Origin: Physcomitrium patens
Taxonomy: Eukaryota; Streptophyta; Bryopsida; Funariales; Funariaceae
Direction of reading: 5' to 3'
NCBI RefSeq assembly: GCF_000002425.4
Contig: NC_037255.1
Coordinates: 6,144,063-6,208,062 of the forward strand
DNA length: 64,000 nucleotides
Under the pieces are notes generated by a model, which saw only the letters and a program-made list of their open reading frames with translations, was not told the origin of the DNA and ran no database searches. The position numbers and the translations under genes were made by a program. Positions 43,912 to 57,252 of the stretch are shown here, piece by piece (position 1 is the first letter of the stretch; every line of letters begins with the position of its first letter).

Positions 43912-46345
43912 TTTTTTTTTTTAGAATAATTACATCAATATATAAGCCTAGTATAAAAAAATACCTAAATATATGATAAAATATCTTAAAACCTTATATA
44001 ACCTTATGAATTTTTTTTTTCAAACTTCAACAGTTCATATCTCACGATTTAAATATCCAAAAAAACCTAAAATTTTATATAAAGTACTGATATACTTTCA
44101 AAAACTACTAAAACAAATTTCAACTGCAAATTCATTATGGATCTTGAGATATTGCTAAAATCCTAACAATAGCTTCAAACTCTTGCTTATATATATCTAC
44201 AAGCAATTTTCTTCATATCTCACAAATTAAGTACTAAAATACCATAAAACTTTGATCCAAAGCTTCTTAACCTAATAACACACATTTATGGAAATTTTGA
44301 GCCAATAATTTGTCTAGAAATTCAAAATATGGCTCCAACCATTACTATCAACAAAACAACTCACTTACTATCTTTGAATTATATGTGTTGTCTTCAATGC
44401 CTTATAACTCTTTGATCTAAACTTAGAACTTATTGAAAAATATATAAAAAGTATAGTCAAAAAAGTGTTCTCTTCAATCTTAGTCGTTGATCCTGTGTTG
44501 CTTTCTGTAAGCATTGTCGTATTGTGATACAATTATATAGTGAAAATATGACTAAAAATAATTTTTTAATTAATAATCTATTATATTAGCTCAAAAAGAA
44601 TTCAAAATATTTTAATAAAGCTTTTATGAAAGTCTCTTAGCCTATTTTCTTGTCTTAATAGCAAGTAGATAAAAATTAGTTAGTATTTTTACCTTCTAGG
44701 ATATATAAACTTTTTTACTATCTTAGAAAGGCCATAAATTGATAAAATCAGGATATAAGAGGTAAATGGTTGATACTAGGATCAAGTTGAAGGTAGGATT
44801 GGGCTAAAAAATCCTTAGGATAGATTAGATTGATACCCGAGGGTCGACCATTTGTGAGACAGGGTTGAAATCAGACCTGTGGTCACAAAAATAATTGCCT
44901 AGGGCAAATTAAGGGAATATTTGAAGATCAAAGATCAAGTTTTGAGAGCTAGCTTGAAGTTCTTTTGAAGAGCATAAGGATTTTTTTGGTAGGATGTTTG
45001 AGGGCTCAACAATTTTTGTTCAAAGTTAAGGTTTGTATTGGTGATTTGGATTTTATATAGTATAATTAGGGCTAGTAATTTTGGCTAGTTTGTGCAATTG
45101 GTGTAACATCTATGGTTCAAAATTTGAAATTATTTGGATTATCAAGTGTGCTAAGTGCATAAAATTTTTTGTAATAATCTAACAATGTGGTTTAGAGATA
45201 TCTAGTTTTTAGCACAAGAAGGTTTTGGAAGTTGGCAGTTTGAGGTTGGATAGGGTTTCTATGATATCTAGAGATCTACTAGTCAGAACAAGGTAAAATT
45301 TGGTACGGTATTGAAAGACTTGAAGATCAAGCTGCACACCAATTTTGAATCAAAGTTAATAGTTAGAAAAGGAGAAATCATTGCTAGATGTTTTGCTTCA
45401 CTTTTCAAGTTGGCAACCAAGTGACATCAGTGCAATTTTTAGAGGTTTTCTTATAATCTGTAAGTTGGATTGGGTTGAAAATTCATAAGTACATAGAAGA
45501 CTTACATTGACAATTACATGCAAAATTTCACATCAAGTGGATGGTCAAATTAGAAGTTACAACTTACTAAAACTCACTGATTAGGATTAGAGCTTGTAAG
45601 AAAAATCTAAATTACTTAAATATGAAAGTAAGAAGATAATTGAGGTTTATGTGTGATTGAAGCTACTAAGAAGAGTGTTTTTTTAGCACTTTTGAATTGA
45701 AATTGGATTATATTCTTCTCATATGGATGAAAGCTAATAAAATTTTTTAGATGTTTGTGAAACATAACTTTACCTTCCATAGCTAGGTACCCAGTGCAAT
45801 CCTGAGCAAAACAACATGTAATACGACAACATATGTTATGTCCCAAAGAGTGACCATAGGTATGAAATTGACACCTTAACTTTGAGCGCCTATAACTCCT
45901 TCAAAAAAACTCAAAATTACACAAAATTTGTACCTAAATCTTATCCAAAAACCTAAACTTGATGATCCTAGCCTCCAAGGCTCGAATGACTTCAAAAGAG
46001 AAATCTTAATCTCAAATAAGGCCTTAGACAACCTCCTTGAAGTCCATTGGATATGAGATTCGACTAATAGGGATAAAGATCTTCATCCCTTGCCTTCATC
46101 CAACCATACCTTACTTTCATCCTTTTCAATAAGCCTTCTAGTAATTTAGACTTTCATCTTTAGATTCCAACCTCCTCTTAAGCTTTATACTAAATCCTAC
46201 ATAATATAAACACTATAATCAAAATAGATAAACATCCAAATAAATTTTTTTATATCAATTCTTTTTGAATTTATTTGTTAACCACTCTAATCCACATCAA
46301 GACTTATAAATATAATATATGTTTTAATTAATTTTTAATACTATA
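43788..46345. repeat. Repeat R2 inserted in Element B pol
   Basis: Second copy of the R family, starting TGTCGGGATAGACAG. It splits the RNase H end: KDNV on one side, VANML on the other. It includes a (TA)n run at 43,876-43,909 and a nested B-type solo LTR at 44,515-45,828. The flanks look duplicated (GCAACTAT/GCAACATT). Confidence 0.65.
44515..45828 (+). repeat. Solo LTR of B type inside R2
   Basis: 1314 bp with 9-bp inverted ends TGTCGTATT...AATACGACA and no internal coding region. The removed site would restore continuous R sequence. The ends resemble those of the LTR at 52,847-55,598. Confidence 0.65.
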
Positions 46346-48600
46346 AGCAACATTATCTTTTCTCAAAATATACTTAAATTTTAGAATCATAGATTTAATA
46401 TATATTATCTATGTTAATATTATAATATCTAGCGTTGAACAACTAGCAATCATACCTAATAGTGATAGACAATTCGTTTCAACAATCACAATTACACTAA
46501 TTAAATATTCTTTTTTATTTTTTATTATGGTTACTATGTCCTATAACTCTCTCTTAATCTATGCATAAGCTCTTTGATGAGGATTTAAAATCTTTACTCC
46601 AAAATTAAACACATATCTATTTCTCTCTTTATCATTTTATCTAATAGTCCACCTAATACCTATTGGACTAGCATCAACCATCAATATCATTGGCCTTTCT
46701 TAATCATAATTAATCTTTTTTAAAATTGGTGGTAAAGAAAGAAGTTTCTTCAACCTTTTCATTGCTTTGCTTTATTCAATATTCCATTGAAATTTAAATC
46801 TTTTTTTTAATAAATAATATAATAGTTTTTCTATATGTACAAAATATGGAATCTAAATGTGATAAAAAATATATGATCTCAAAAATCTTCAAATCTCTGA
46901 TGTATTTGAAAATTCTTTTATTCTTTGAATTACATCTATTTTCTCTATTGATGGCTTGCTTCGGTATGACCTATACATATGTCCTACCACCAAAACTTCC
47001 TTTATTCTAAATATTGATTTTGCTTTTAATAAGGTTAAATGAACATCTTTTAATCTTATCAAAATCTTTTCACAATCATTAATGTAATCTGCTAAAAGCT
47101 TTCTATATCCCTTTGAATCTAATGTTCCATATTTTTTTCTTCTTTACATTCCTTAATTGATATATCATTTAGAAAAGATATTTTTTTTCTTGAAATAAAA
47201 TCTCTTAATACCTTATACATTCCATTTACCATATGTGTCACTAAATTTGTAGCTCCTTGTGGTAATATACACATTTTAATCAATCTCAATGACATCTTTA
47301 TAATTATCAAATCTTTGTTTATAAAATTTCTATCTTTATCTTCTCATTGAATAATTCAATAAGCTTAGAAAAAATTATCTTTAAAATCAAAATTGGCCTT
47401 AAATTCCATGGTTCATGAAGAATCGTAAGAATAACCATAGGTGCCACCATATTTGGATCCACACATCTTATTTTATTTGATTCAAATGTAAATGCCTTGT
47501 CATATTAAAAAAACATCTCTTTAAAATATCTTTCTTCATCTTTTATCAAAAAGTCCTTATATCCAACCTCCAACCCATCTAATGTCAAATTATCTTTAAA
47601 TTCATGTCCTATTTTCTTTCGATCTTTCAAATTAGATTACATAAAAGCCCTTTCAATCTTTTTTTCACAATCCAATAGTAGTGGTAATGCCATTGGTTTA
47701 ATCTTCTTAGCAATAGTCTTGTACTTAGTTTCTACCTTCACATCATATCTATCATCATATTATTTTATCTTATTATAAAATTCTTTAGATTGAACATTTA
47801 TTACCTTATCACTACCTTCAAAATCTAAATCCAAAAATACTTGTAATTTATCCATGGTATTATTAAAGCCACTTTTTTCAAACATCTCCAATATGCATTC
47901 ATATTTATCAAGCACTCCACATTTTTTCAACTCATATTCTATATTTTTGATGTTTTTCTTTTCTACTCTTTCAAATTTTTTTATATTTTTAAATAAAATA
48001 TATCCATCCCATGATAATGTAACAATGGCTTTATGTCTTTTAATAAGTGGAAAGCCATCACTTCTTCTACTATTGCAACCCCGCTTTATAATGGCATGTG
48101 GTGAAAATCCCTAACATGCTCATGTCTAAATTTTCTAGTAATCTTTGGCAAAGGTTGCTCACTCAAACTCCCACAATTTCTCTCATAATTAGTACATATC
48201 ATCAAAAATTATACTATTTTTATTCCATCTCGACTCCTAATCCATACATATGCCAATCCATTATCCATAACCTTTGTTTCTATACAAGTAGCTGTAATAT
48301 AAGATTGTCTTAGAATGATAGGATAAGTAGACATATCTTATACAAAGAAGTTTTTTTCATTATTAATATCTTCCATTATAACCTTTACATTTGGACATGC
48401 CTCATATAATTCTCTTTGTGAATTATTTGTTGATCAAATTATCTACCCATATTTGGTATTAATAGGCTACTTTCACCTTTCATATAACTCTTTTGATATC
48501 AAATTGATCTCCAAACCATGATCAATTAATGCTACAATACATTTCTCAAAATTTCTCAACTTCACCAATATCTCTGTTGTTGTTCTTGTCTAATGACTAT
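46346..48600 (-). pseudogene. Element B RT and protease remnant
   Basis: RT is recognisable from MCILPQGATNLVTHMVN and FLNDISIKE at 47,119-47,290 (minus), where FLDD has become FLND. The protease region near 48,400-48,600 reads EILVKLRNFEKC and ALIDHGLEINLISKELYE. Frames are broken throughout. Confidence 0.75.
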
Positions 48601-50312
48601 AAGAATAATGACTAGAAGTTTGAATTTCTTCTTTTTCTTCTATAATCATTTTACGTGAAATATCTCCATATGCATAATCATTGCCTTCTTCATCTATCAT
48701 CACTCTTACCCCATGTACATTTGAAGCCATATTTTCATTCAAAATTTGCTGTTTCTTCTTATTAATATCCATAATGACTTCAAAAAATTTCTTCTTTGCT
48801 ATTCCAAAAAATTCTTCTAATATAAATTCCACCTTGCAATTTAAAATACATTCTTCTAAAATCTTCTACAAATCCATTATTGCCTCAATATCTGATTGTA
48901 ATTTACAAGCAAGAGCCTTTGCTTTTTCATTTATAATTTTTCTTTCCTATGTAGAAGTATTCTCTATTATCTTTTTATGCGTAGGATTCTTTTATTGTTG
49001 TATTTTTTTTTCTTTTTGTAGTCCATTTTTAGACCTAATAATTTGTTAAATATTATTACCAATATATTTTAAATTATCTCTAGAAATTTTTTTCTTTTTA
49101 GCATAGCTCATTATATTTTTCCATAAAGAACTAGGTTCTTCCAAAAATTTAAGATTTATGCTCAAACATTTGCTCTGACTTACTTCCATTTAATATGTTG
49201 ATGTTTCCTTGCTTGAGTTTTTAAATGCTTCCTTTATAGATACCTTCATCTTTCCTTTACCAAAGTTTATCTCTAATTTTTGTTCACTCTTTTTTAAATA
49301 TATCATAATTTTTTTTAAAAAAATAATTCTATTGCATAATGTTTTTGTAAAATCTTCACATTTTCTTTTCAAATGATGTATACTATAACACCACATATAC
49401 CTATGCACAGTATCTTCTATTGATCATAACCTTGTTTTATTGATACTCTTGATGATTGCCTCTTCTTCAAATTTTGTAAATTTTATTTATAAATCTCTCA
49501 TCCTTCATATAATTTTATCAATATCTATTTCTTTATTCTTTGATTTAGCTATTGAAGGTTGAATCATAGATATAGGATTGATAGTAGGTATTTTTATCTG
49601 AGATATTTGTAATGATTTTTGAATATCAATATATATAAATATATATTTTCTCTTTTTGTAAGCAATCCTATTACTTCTTCTATTTCTTTCTAATCTTTTG
49701 TCAATCCTTTACCTTCTTTTTTATCTTCAAGCAAGATTTCCAACTTCTTTTGCAACTCTCTATGAGCTACCTCAAGAAAAGTTTCACTTTTCTTACATCA
49801 AATAATTACCTCTCTTTCTTTGATAATAAAGAATATTACTTTTTAAACCTTTTTAATAATTTTGTTGCTAAAAGATCGTTCTTAAGTCTTTCAATCCACT
49901 CAAAAAATGATTTTTTTGTGACCTGATCATTGTCTTCTAAGAAAAATTCATCTTTCAATGCTTGAAAATATTTCTCCAATGAACCTCCAAAATGTCCTAT
50001 AATAAACCTCACATGGTTTCTTATCTTCAAAACAGTAGCTTATTCAAATAATTGAATCATCTCCTTTTTTGGAACATACTTCAACTCCATTTCTTTTATA
50101 TAATACTTTAAATACTTTGTGATGTTCTTTCTTTCTAATTGATCAATCTTATCTACAACCACATATAATGCTTTGTTTGCTATAGCCTCTTTATATTCTT
50201 TAATTTGTTGCTGTTGCATGAATGAGGCAAAAGTTTCAAATATGCTTGCAGAGTTGGGATTGAAATACAAACCTTGTCTTCTATTAGTATCTCCACTTGT
50301 AGCTCCAATCAA
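48601..50312 (-). pseudogene. Element B gag remnant
   Basis: Starts near 50,312 (MIGATSGDTNRRQGLYFN) with coiled-coil-like lysine/glutamate-rich segments, then LERKNITKYLKYYIKEME and HFGGSLEKYFQALKDEF, consistent with a gypsy Gag. Further decayed pieces run to about 48,600. Confidence 0.6.
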
Positions 50313-50429
50313 AGCCCATCTATAGGTCCTTCTTCAATCTTCTTGCCTTTCTTCTCCATAATTCATATAATCTAAGAAAATTTTTAAATACCTTTCATCT
50401 CAAGCTTTTTACATTAAGTTCACCAAATA

Positions 50430-52059
50430 TGTCATATTTTGTGAAGTCTTGCTTAAGAATGCACCGTGCACTTGGCTCAAGAAGATAGAATGGAAATTAT
50501 AAAAATAAAATATTATCTCTAATAAAACACTGAATAAACTCTAATTAAAATTTAATAATTCTAAGTAAGCTTTTATCAAATTCAAAAGAAACCTTAAAAA
50601 AATTACAAAGGAAACAATAAGAAATCTTAAAAGAATCCTTAAGAAATCTTAAAAAAATATTAGAGTAATCACAATTATATCTTTAATAAATCTCAACTTA
50701 GTCCTATTTTAATCCTAATTAAAATCCTAATGGACTTCAATCAAATCTTAGGCCAAATTACAAATTCTAAAAAAATAGAAAGTCCTAAAATCTAAGCAAA
50801 CTCTAAATCCTAACTCCTAAGCAAATCCTACATTGTAAATTCTAAGCTAATTCTAAATCCTAAGCAAATCCTACATTATAAATCCTAAGCTAATTCTAAA
50901 TCTTGAACAAATTCTAAATCCTAAATCCTAAACTTTAAAAATATTCTAACTAAATCCTAAATCCAAATCCAATCCTAACCCTAAACCAAATCCTAATCAA
51001 AATCTAACCAACTCAACCTAATGCTAACATAGTTTAGAACCTCAATATCTATCAATTAAACTATTGATCTTACTTAAAATTCTACACACTTTTCAATAAC
51101 TAAGTTGGTAACAAGTATATGATATTTGAAGAAAATAAAACTTACAAATAAAAAAAAAATATCAAAATCCATTCAAGTATCAGCTGGCCTCTTTCTTCAA
51201 CCTTGATGCTAGTCTTGTAGTGCTAATATCTCTTTTTTGCACCGTTTAATTGTTTTTAAAATTCACATATATATAGAAAATCAAGTCTATTATCTTCAAA
51301 TATAAATTTTACTTAAATCCAAGTAGTAGATTGGTGAAGATCTTAAAAATCCTAATTGTCTATTAAAGTCCAATTTTTGAGACCTCAACCTACTTTAAAT
51401 TCACTAATCTTTAATTGAATTATTTTATCAAGCTCAATCTTGTAGAATATACTTCACACAACTATTTTCATAAGTCCTTGAAATTTAAACTATAGTTCTA
51501 TCAGAAAATTCACAAAATTTTCTAAAACATAATACTTTTTTATTTTACAAATTCCAAAGTTATTCAAAAAAATCATGACTTTATAAAGCTCTTAGAATTA
51601 TTATACACTCAAATCAATCAAAATTAATGTCCAAAAAAATCCTATCGAGTTAACTATCAAATCCTACTCTTTGATGTACAATAGAATCCTAGAGTCACCA
51701 TAGGTATACAAGTTTATGCCTCAAGGTCTAATTTCGACCCAAATTGACAATTGATCCTCTTTACATATCAATTTTTGGCTTTTTAAAGTAATTTTTGCTA
51801 AAATCTACTTTTAATTCTTTCTTATATATGCCTATATTATTTTATTTTTTAATCTACTTTATTTTATCTAATTTATGATCCTACAAAGTAAATAGAAGTC
51901 TATTTTATAAAAAGACATGAATAATATCTTTTTATTTTACTATCTTTTTGACTATTATCTATTTTTTTAAGATATTTGTTATAATATTTTAAAGTAAAAT
52001 CTTTTATAATATAATGTTTTCTTCTCTCTTTTATTCATTAGCCATATTTCATCACAACA
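50430..52059 (-). repeat. Element B 5' LTR
   Basis: 1630 bp; same ends and internal order as the 40,613-42,196 copy, including the AAATCCTAA-type array (about 50,750-51,010). On the minus strand the adjoining sequence contains TGGTGAACTTAATG four bases from the LTR, a possible tRNA-type PBS, unlike the Element 1 family. Confidence 0.82.
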
Positions 52060-52335
52060 ACATGTCTTGCAAAGTCAATATGTTTTGGAGGTCTTATAAG
52101 ATATTACCACATAGCTCCTAGTTAAGAGTATATATGGAGGCAAGAGTGAAGCCTTCTTCACTCTTATCAATGCCTTTCTAGTATTTAGTCTTATTTCAAG
52201 TCTTTCTAGTCTTTTTGTTTTTGGCAATAGCTATTTTAGTTCAATATTATATCATATTTGAGAAATTTTCTAGTTCTTTTCAATAACATAAGTGTGTATT
52301 AATGATTTCTTTTTTTGAAATTTATGTCCTTGACA
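52060..52335 (+). repeat. Element C 3' LTR, inner part
   Basis: Resumes the family LTR after Element B (CATGTCTTGCAAAGTC), with TATATATGGAGGCAAGAGTG, and ends CCTTGACA. Confidence 0.8.
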
Positions 52336-52846
52336 AAAAGATAATTTGGTATTAAATTATGTATACAATGTATATCCTCATATTTTGAAGCTACTAAAGT
52401 CATGACAAATATTTGTCTTTGTAAAAGTTACAAAAGACATGGTCACAATGTACGCACTTGTCTTATTAGAATTATCATGCTTTTACAATTATCAATAAGT
52501 ATATTATATATAATAAATTATATAATAGATATTTCTAAATTTTTATTTAATAAGATGATTAATTAGTATGAAGATGATGAAAAATGAAGTTAGAGTGATG
52601 TGAAGAAAGATTCATGATTATTATTCTGCAAGATGTTTTTTTCTAACTTTTACATAAATTTACAAATATCCATAATTATTTGGCATATTTATAATTATTT
52701 ATATATATTTATGTACTATCTTCAAATATAACAAAATATTATAAAAAATCAACATATAAATCTTATATTTAGAAAATGGATTTCCAAATCTTTAAGAAAA
52801 TTTAACGTTTTTTAGATATTTATTTGTATGCAATATACTATCACGA
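52336..52846. other. AT-rich flank of Element C
   Basis: No ORF, repeat or element end recognised. Confidence 0.4.
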
Positions 52847-55598
52847 TGTTGTATTGTAATATGACTATATGGTAAAAGATGATAATATGGATCTTATTAT
52901 AGAAGAGCCAAGTTAAAAGATGAAATAAAAAAATATGGATAAAAGATAGGAAGATAATAAAACTTTTAGTAATAGTACTATTTTTTTACAAAAATGACTT
53001 CTATTTACTTTATAAGACCATAAATAAGGCGAAATAAGATAGATTAGAAAAATAAATGATATAAGTATCTTTAAGAAAAAGTTAAAAATAAATTCTAGCA
53101 AAAATTACCTAGAAAAACTAGATATTGATATTTGAGGAGGGACGATTAGTAACCTGGATCAAAATCAGACCCTAAGACACAAAATCAAGCATCTATGGTA
53201 ATTTGAGGGTTTTTTTGCATATCAAAGAGTGGGATTTGATAGCAAACTAGATAGGATTTCTATGAGCATTGATTTTGGGCGATTTGGATTTGTAATGACT
53301 TTGTAAGAGCTTTACAAAGTCAAGTTTATTTTTGGATGACTTGGGTTTTGTGAAATAAAATAGGATTGATGTTTCAAGTGATTTCAAGAGTTTTGTATCA
53401 GATCTACAAGTGAAATTTTGTAGATTAATGGTCATAGTTGTGCTTAATATGTGTTGTGAATCTTAGCTTGATCTAATGGTTGAATTGAGGATTATTGAGG
53501 TTTAAGTGGATCAAGGTCTCACAAAGTAGAATTTTAAGTCTAATGAGAGTTTTTAATCTACTAGTTGGATTGGAGTGAAATTTATGTGTGAAAATATTAG
53601 ACTTTTTTTTCTATGTATATGAGAATTTTGAGATCAATCAGATGGTGAAAAGGAGAGATATTGGCTCTGAAAGATTAGCATCAAGGTTAGAGAAGGAGGC
53701 TGGCCAAAATCAAAGCACGTTTTTGAGGCTATTGTGAGTCCCACAAATTGATCTTAATTAGTAGATTAGTTAAAAACATAGTTTTAAGTCATTCAATTAT
53801 ACAAATATTAAGAATAGAGATTTTTTTTTGACTATTCAAGTATTTATTATAATTTAAAAGTATTTATAAGTTAAAAAAATGTTATTAGAAGAAAAGTTAT
53901 AAAAATGGAGTCTTAGTAAGACTTGGAAGCAATTATCTTAGTTAGTTTAGTATTTTTTTATTGTTAAGTATTAAGAGTTAGTTATTGAAACCAATATCTT
54001 TATTGGCTCCTATCTACATGTATTAATTATAAAATTCTATCAATGATTAGTTAGTAGTTAGAAGAAGCATGAAAAAGAGCTTCATGTCTTTTTAGTTAAT
54101 TATATAAAAAATAAGATTTTTAGTAGATTTAAATTGATTTTATTACTATAAAAAATAACCAAGATAGGAAAATACAGCCTCATATGGATATTTTTATTAT
54201 AGAAATATTATCGGATTTTTTAGAATTTATTTAGAATTTATTTAGAATTTTTTATGAATTTTTAGAGAAAAATTCAAGACTTTGGTAAAATTGAGTTTTA
54301 TCACCTTGAGAGCCATTATGAAGAAATGAAGCAAGATTTGAAGATTATACAAGTTGTATAGGCTAATTGGGTGTTTTTGAATACCATGGTGAAGTCAAAA
54401 ATGCAAAAAAAGTAGTTTTACTAGTAGAAAATAGGAGGACGAGCAGCTAGTGTAGTCCTTGTAGGAAGAGAGATGCACAATTTCCATATGGATTGTAGCA
54501 CCTTGGGTATAGGTAGGAAGATAAGACTAAGGCCTCAAGGCCTCTTGAGGGGGGGGAATATACACTACTTGTGAGCCTTAGTGAGGCTCGAACTCCTGAT
54601 TTCTTAAGCAAGTTATCCTTGAGGTAAAAATTATTCACTTAACTTTTTTATTATTTACATTCTATCTTTAATCTATCGTAACTTACTCATAGTAACTTGG
54701 AATTACATGATTTTTAAGTCATTGGAAAGATAAAGAAATTATCTATCTAAAAATATATTTTTTATTTTTTTCTTTTACTTTTTATTAGATGAAAATCTAG
54801 TGAACGGACTGTGACTTCGTTTTGGATGTTGTGATTACTTGATTTCATCTCTTTTACTTGTATTGTGGTTGTTCCTCCTTGGTCTTTTGCCAATTGCTTA
54901 CTTCAATTCACACCACCAATTACAAGCAACTCTTAATTGAGGCCATCTTGTAATTAATGTTGAGGAGTGAAATTTACACTCACAGTTATCATCTATTTGG
55001 TAATTCTAATCCTTTTCAAATTTTTTTGTGCTTGTTGTCAACTTAATTGTTAAAAAGCATGCAATTTTGAATTAAGATCAATGGTTCATTCATTAGTAAT
55101 TAAAGTTTAAATCTATTGTAGGAATTACTAGGCTTTGGTTTAGGATTTAGGATTTGGTTTAAAATTTGGTTAGGGTTTGATTTAGGATTTAGGATTTGAT
55201 TAGGATATGATTTAGGGTTTAGGATTTGATTAGGATTTGATTTAGGGTTTAGGATTTGTTTAGGATTTGTTTAGGATTTAAGATTTAGTTAATTTTTGGC
55301 CTAAAGTTTGAATGAAGTCCGATAGGATTTTAATTAGGATTAAATTAAGATTGAATTGAGATGTATTTGAGATATATTTGTGATCATTCTAATATTTCTT
55401 TAAGGTTTCTTATTTTTTCTTTGTAATTCCTTTAAGATTTCTTTGAATTTGATTAAAGCTTATTTAGCATTGTTATGGTCTAATTAGAGTTTAGTTAGTA
55501 TTCTATTAGAGTTAAGATTTTGTTGTTGCAATTTCCATTCTACCATCCATAGTTAAGTACTTAGAGCATTTTTAAGCAAGACTTCACGTATTACGACA
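52847..55598 (+). repeat. Diverged B-type LTR, opposite orientation, with internal insertion
   Basis: Starts TGTTGTATTGTAATATGAC and ends ATTACGACA. The interior is the reverse complement of Element B LTR sequence, including a TTTAGGATT/TTTAGGG array at about 55,130-55,290. It is about 1.1 kb longer than the other copies, the excess lying at about 53,790-54,900. It appears to be a solo LTR; no clear target duplication. Confidence 0.55.
54447..54640 (-). repeat. Possible tRNA-derived SINE-like segment
   Basis: On the minus strand this reads GGATAACTTGCTTAAGAAATC then GGAGTTCGAGCCTC, which resembles the anticodon arm, box B and T loop of a tRNA, followed by non-tRNA sequence with a C-rich run. 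No second copy is visible, so the call is weak. Confidence 0.3.
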
Positions 55599-55599
55599 A

Positions 55600-55957
55600 T
55601 GGACATACAACTAAAGAAGGTTCCAAAAGGTTCTAAAAGATCTAGAAGATTATAGAAGGTTTCAATAGATTCTAAGAAAGTTTTAGAAGATCATATGACA
55701 TCCTAGAAAGTTTTAGGAGGCTTTAGATGATTTAGGAAGTTGTTGAAGAAGGATCTTAGGCTTGCTTTATTCTCAACCCTTATAAAAACTTCTTAAGAAG
55801 CTTCCTAGGAGTTGAGGCTGAGAGAATCCTCAGTCTTGATAACTCACTTCTTGAGGTCTAGCCAAGACCTTCTTGTCTTGTATCCAGTTGTTGTTCTAAT
55901 GTCTAGCTAATTCTATTTCTTGGTCTTAAATCCTTGTCTTGTATATGGTTCTTAATA
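55600..55957 (+). repeat. Element E 5' LTR
   Basis: Matches 60,086-60,445 through repeated AAGATTCTAAAAG-type units, GTTGAGGCTGAGAG, and the end GGTTCTTAATA (a decayed form of the family end GTCCTTGACA). Two bases further, TTGTCAAG at 55,960 can pair with CTTGATAA in this LTR (one G-U). Confidence 0.75.
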
Positions 55958-56009
55958 ATTTGTCAAGGATGTCATAAAATAATATTAGGACTTTGGTCTT
56001 TCTTGACAA

Positions 56010-56085
56010 AGAGTGGATTATCCCTCTTCTTAGAAGTATTATAACATTCTAGAGGTTGCAGATTATCCTCTTCTAGACTAATATT
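56010..56085 (+). ncRNA. Element E leader hairpins
   Basis: AAGAG-TGGATTATCC-CTCTT, then TCTAGAGG...CTTCTAGA (eight pairs, one G-U) with AGATTATCC in the loop. Homologous in position to the Element 1 hairpins with compensatory stem changes. Confidence 0.55.
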
Positions 56086-56170
56086 ATTCTTTTCTTAATA
56101 TTATTTTGATTTCTTTTTTTTACATCATAGATCAGGTTTTTTTTGAAGGCATATGTTTTTCTAATTTTCT

Positions 56171-57252
56171 ATGGCAGAAGGTAAAAAAGTCAATAGGACA
56201 AAGTTTTAAGAGATTAAGTTAGATTTTATTATTAATGCTCTTGAAGCATTGAGGATTAGGACAAAGACTTTATCAAAGTAGAATGAAAAATTATATATGA
56301 CCATACATAATGGTCAAGAGGCCAGAGTGCCTCAACTACTTCATTAAATTATAACAAAGGTTCCAAATTCTCAAACAACTATGTCTACTTCAAATATAGG
56401 AGGTACATCCACTCAAGGCAATGATCTGACAATAATAACAACAAAAGAACTAAAGATCAACCTTCTTAAAAAGTTTGATGGCACTTGCTCAAAATTTTGT
56501 GGCTTTGTAAATTAAGTACAACTAATCACTTTGCTTCAACGTCAATGATATTCCACTGAAGTATTTCGTATTAATTTGGTTGAAACCTTGCTCTTGAGTC
56601 AAGCTTTATGCTAGTTTGTCCCATTATTTGAAAAAAATTCTCATATATTGTACAATTTTGAAGCATTTTTGGTAATATTTGTAGAAGGATTTAGTGAACA
56701 TGATAAGATTCATTCTTTAATAACTAAAATTTGAAGCCTTCAACTAAAAATACACTCTACATCAATGTATACCTCAAATTTTTGATAATTAGCATGTGAT
56801 ATAAATTGAGGAGAAGATGCATTGATGAATCAATTTCATTGGAAATTAAGAAATGATGTCAAGCACTTATTGTTGTCTATGCTAGATCTTCTAACACTCA
56901 ATGAAGCCATTAATCAAGCTGTGAAGTGCGATAACCATTTATATCAACAACGACAAGATAAATATTCTTTAATTACACTACATGTATACACCAATTATTC
57001 TGTAGCTTCTTTACCATCCAATTCTAATGATTAGTTAGAAGTAGAAGATATATAGTTTAATACAGTTTACTTCAAACTTCTTTCTGAGCAAGAAAAAAAG
57101 CATCGAAGGGAACTTGTTATATGCTTATATTACAAAAAATCAAGCCATAAGATTAATAATTGTTCAGAGAAAGGCCAGCATATATATCAAATGAAGAGTG
57201 CTGTTACATCATCAAAAGTATTGCAAGAAAACGAGGGTGTCCAGCCACAATA
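56171..57252 (+). pseudogene. Element E gag remnant
   Basis: ATG then AEGKKVNRTKF. The Gag core is recognisable (LLKKFDGTCSKFCGFVN, AINQAVKCDNHLY). The zinc knuckle near 57,119 is damaged (CLYYKKSSHKINNC, second Cys changed to Tyr). Many stops. Confidence 0.75.

Larger units (their letters stand above)
40613..52059 (-). mobile_element. Element B: gypsy element with 1.6 kb LTRs
   Basis: Two direct repeats of about 1.6 kb flank minus-strand gag, protease, RT, RNase H and integrase remnants. It is inserted inside the Element C 3' LTR, whose halves match the family LTR on each side. Its pol is very diverged from the Element 1 family, and I see no chromodomain or ORF3. It contains the nested repeat R2. 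Confidence 0.85.
33953..52335 (+). mobile_element. Element C: old gypsy element, split by nested insertions
   Basis: Plus-strand order: 5' LTR inner part, leader with duplicated hairpins, decayed gag, decayed pol, chromodomain, ORF3, purine tract, and a 3' LTR broken by a 761-bp insertion and by the 11.4 kb Element B. All frames carry many stops. Its left LTR half was lost at the Element D insertion. Confidence 0.8.
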
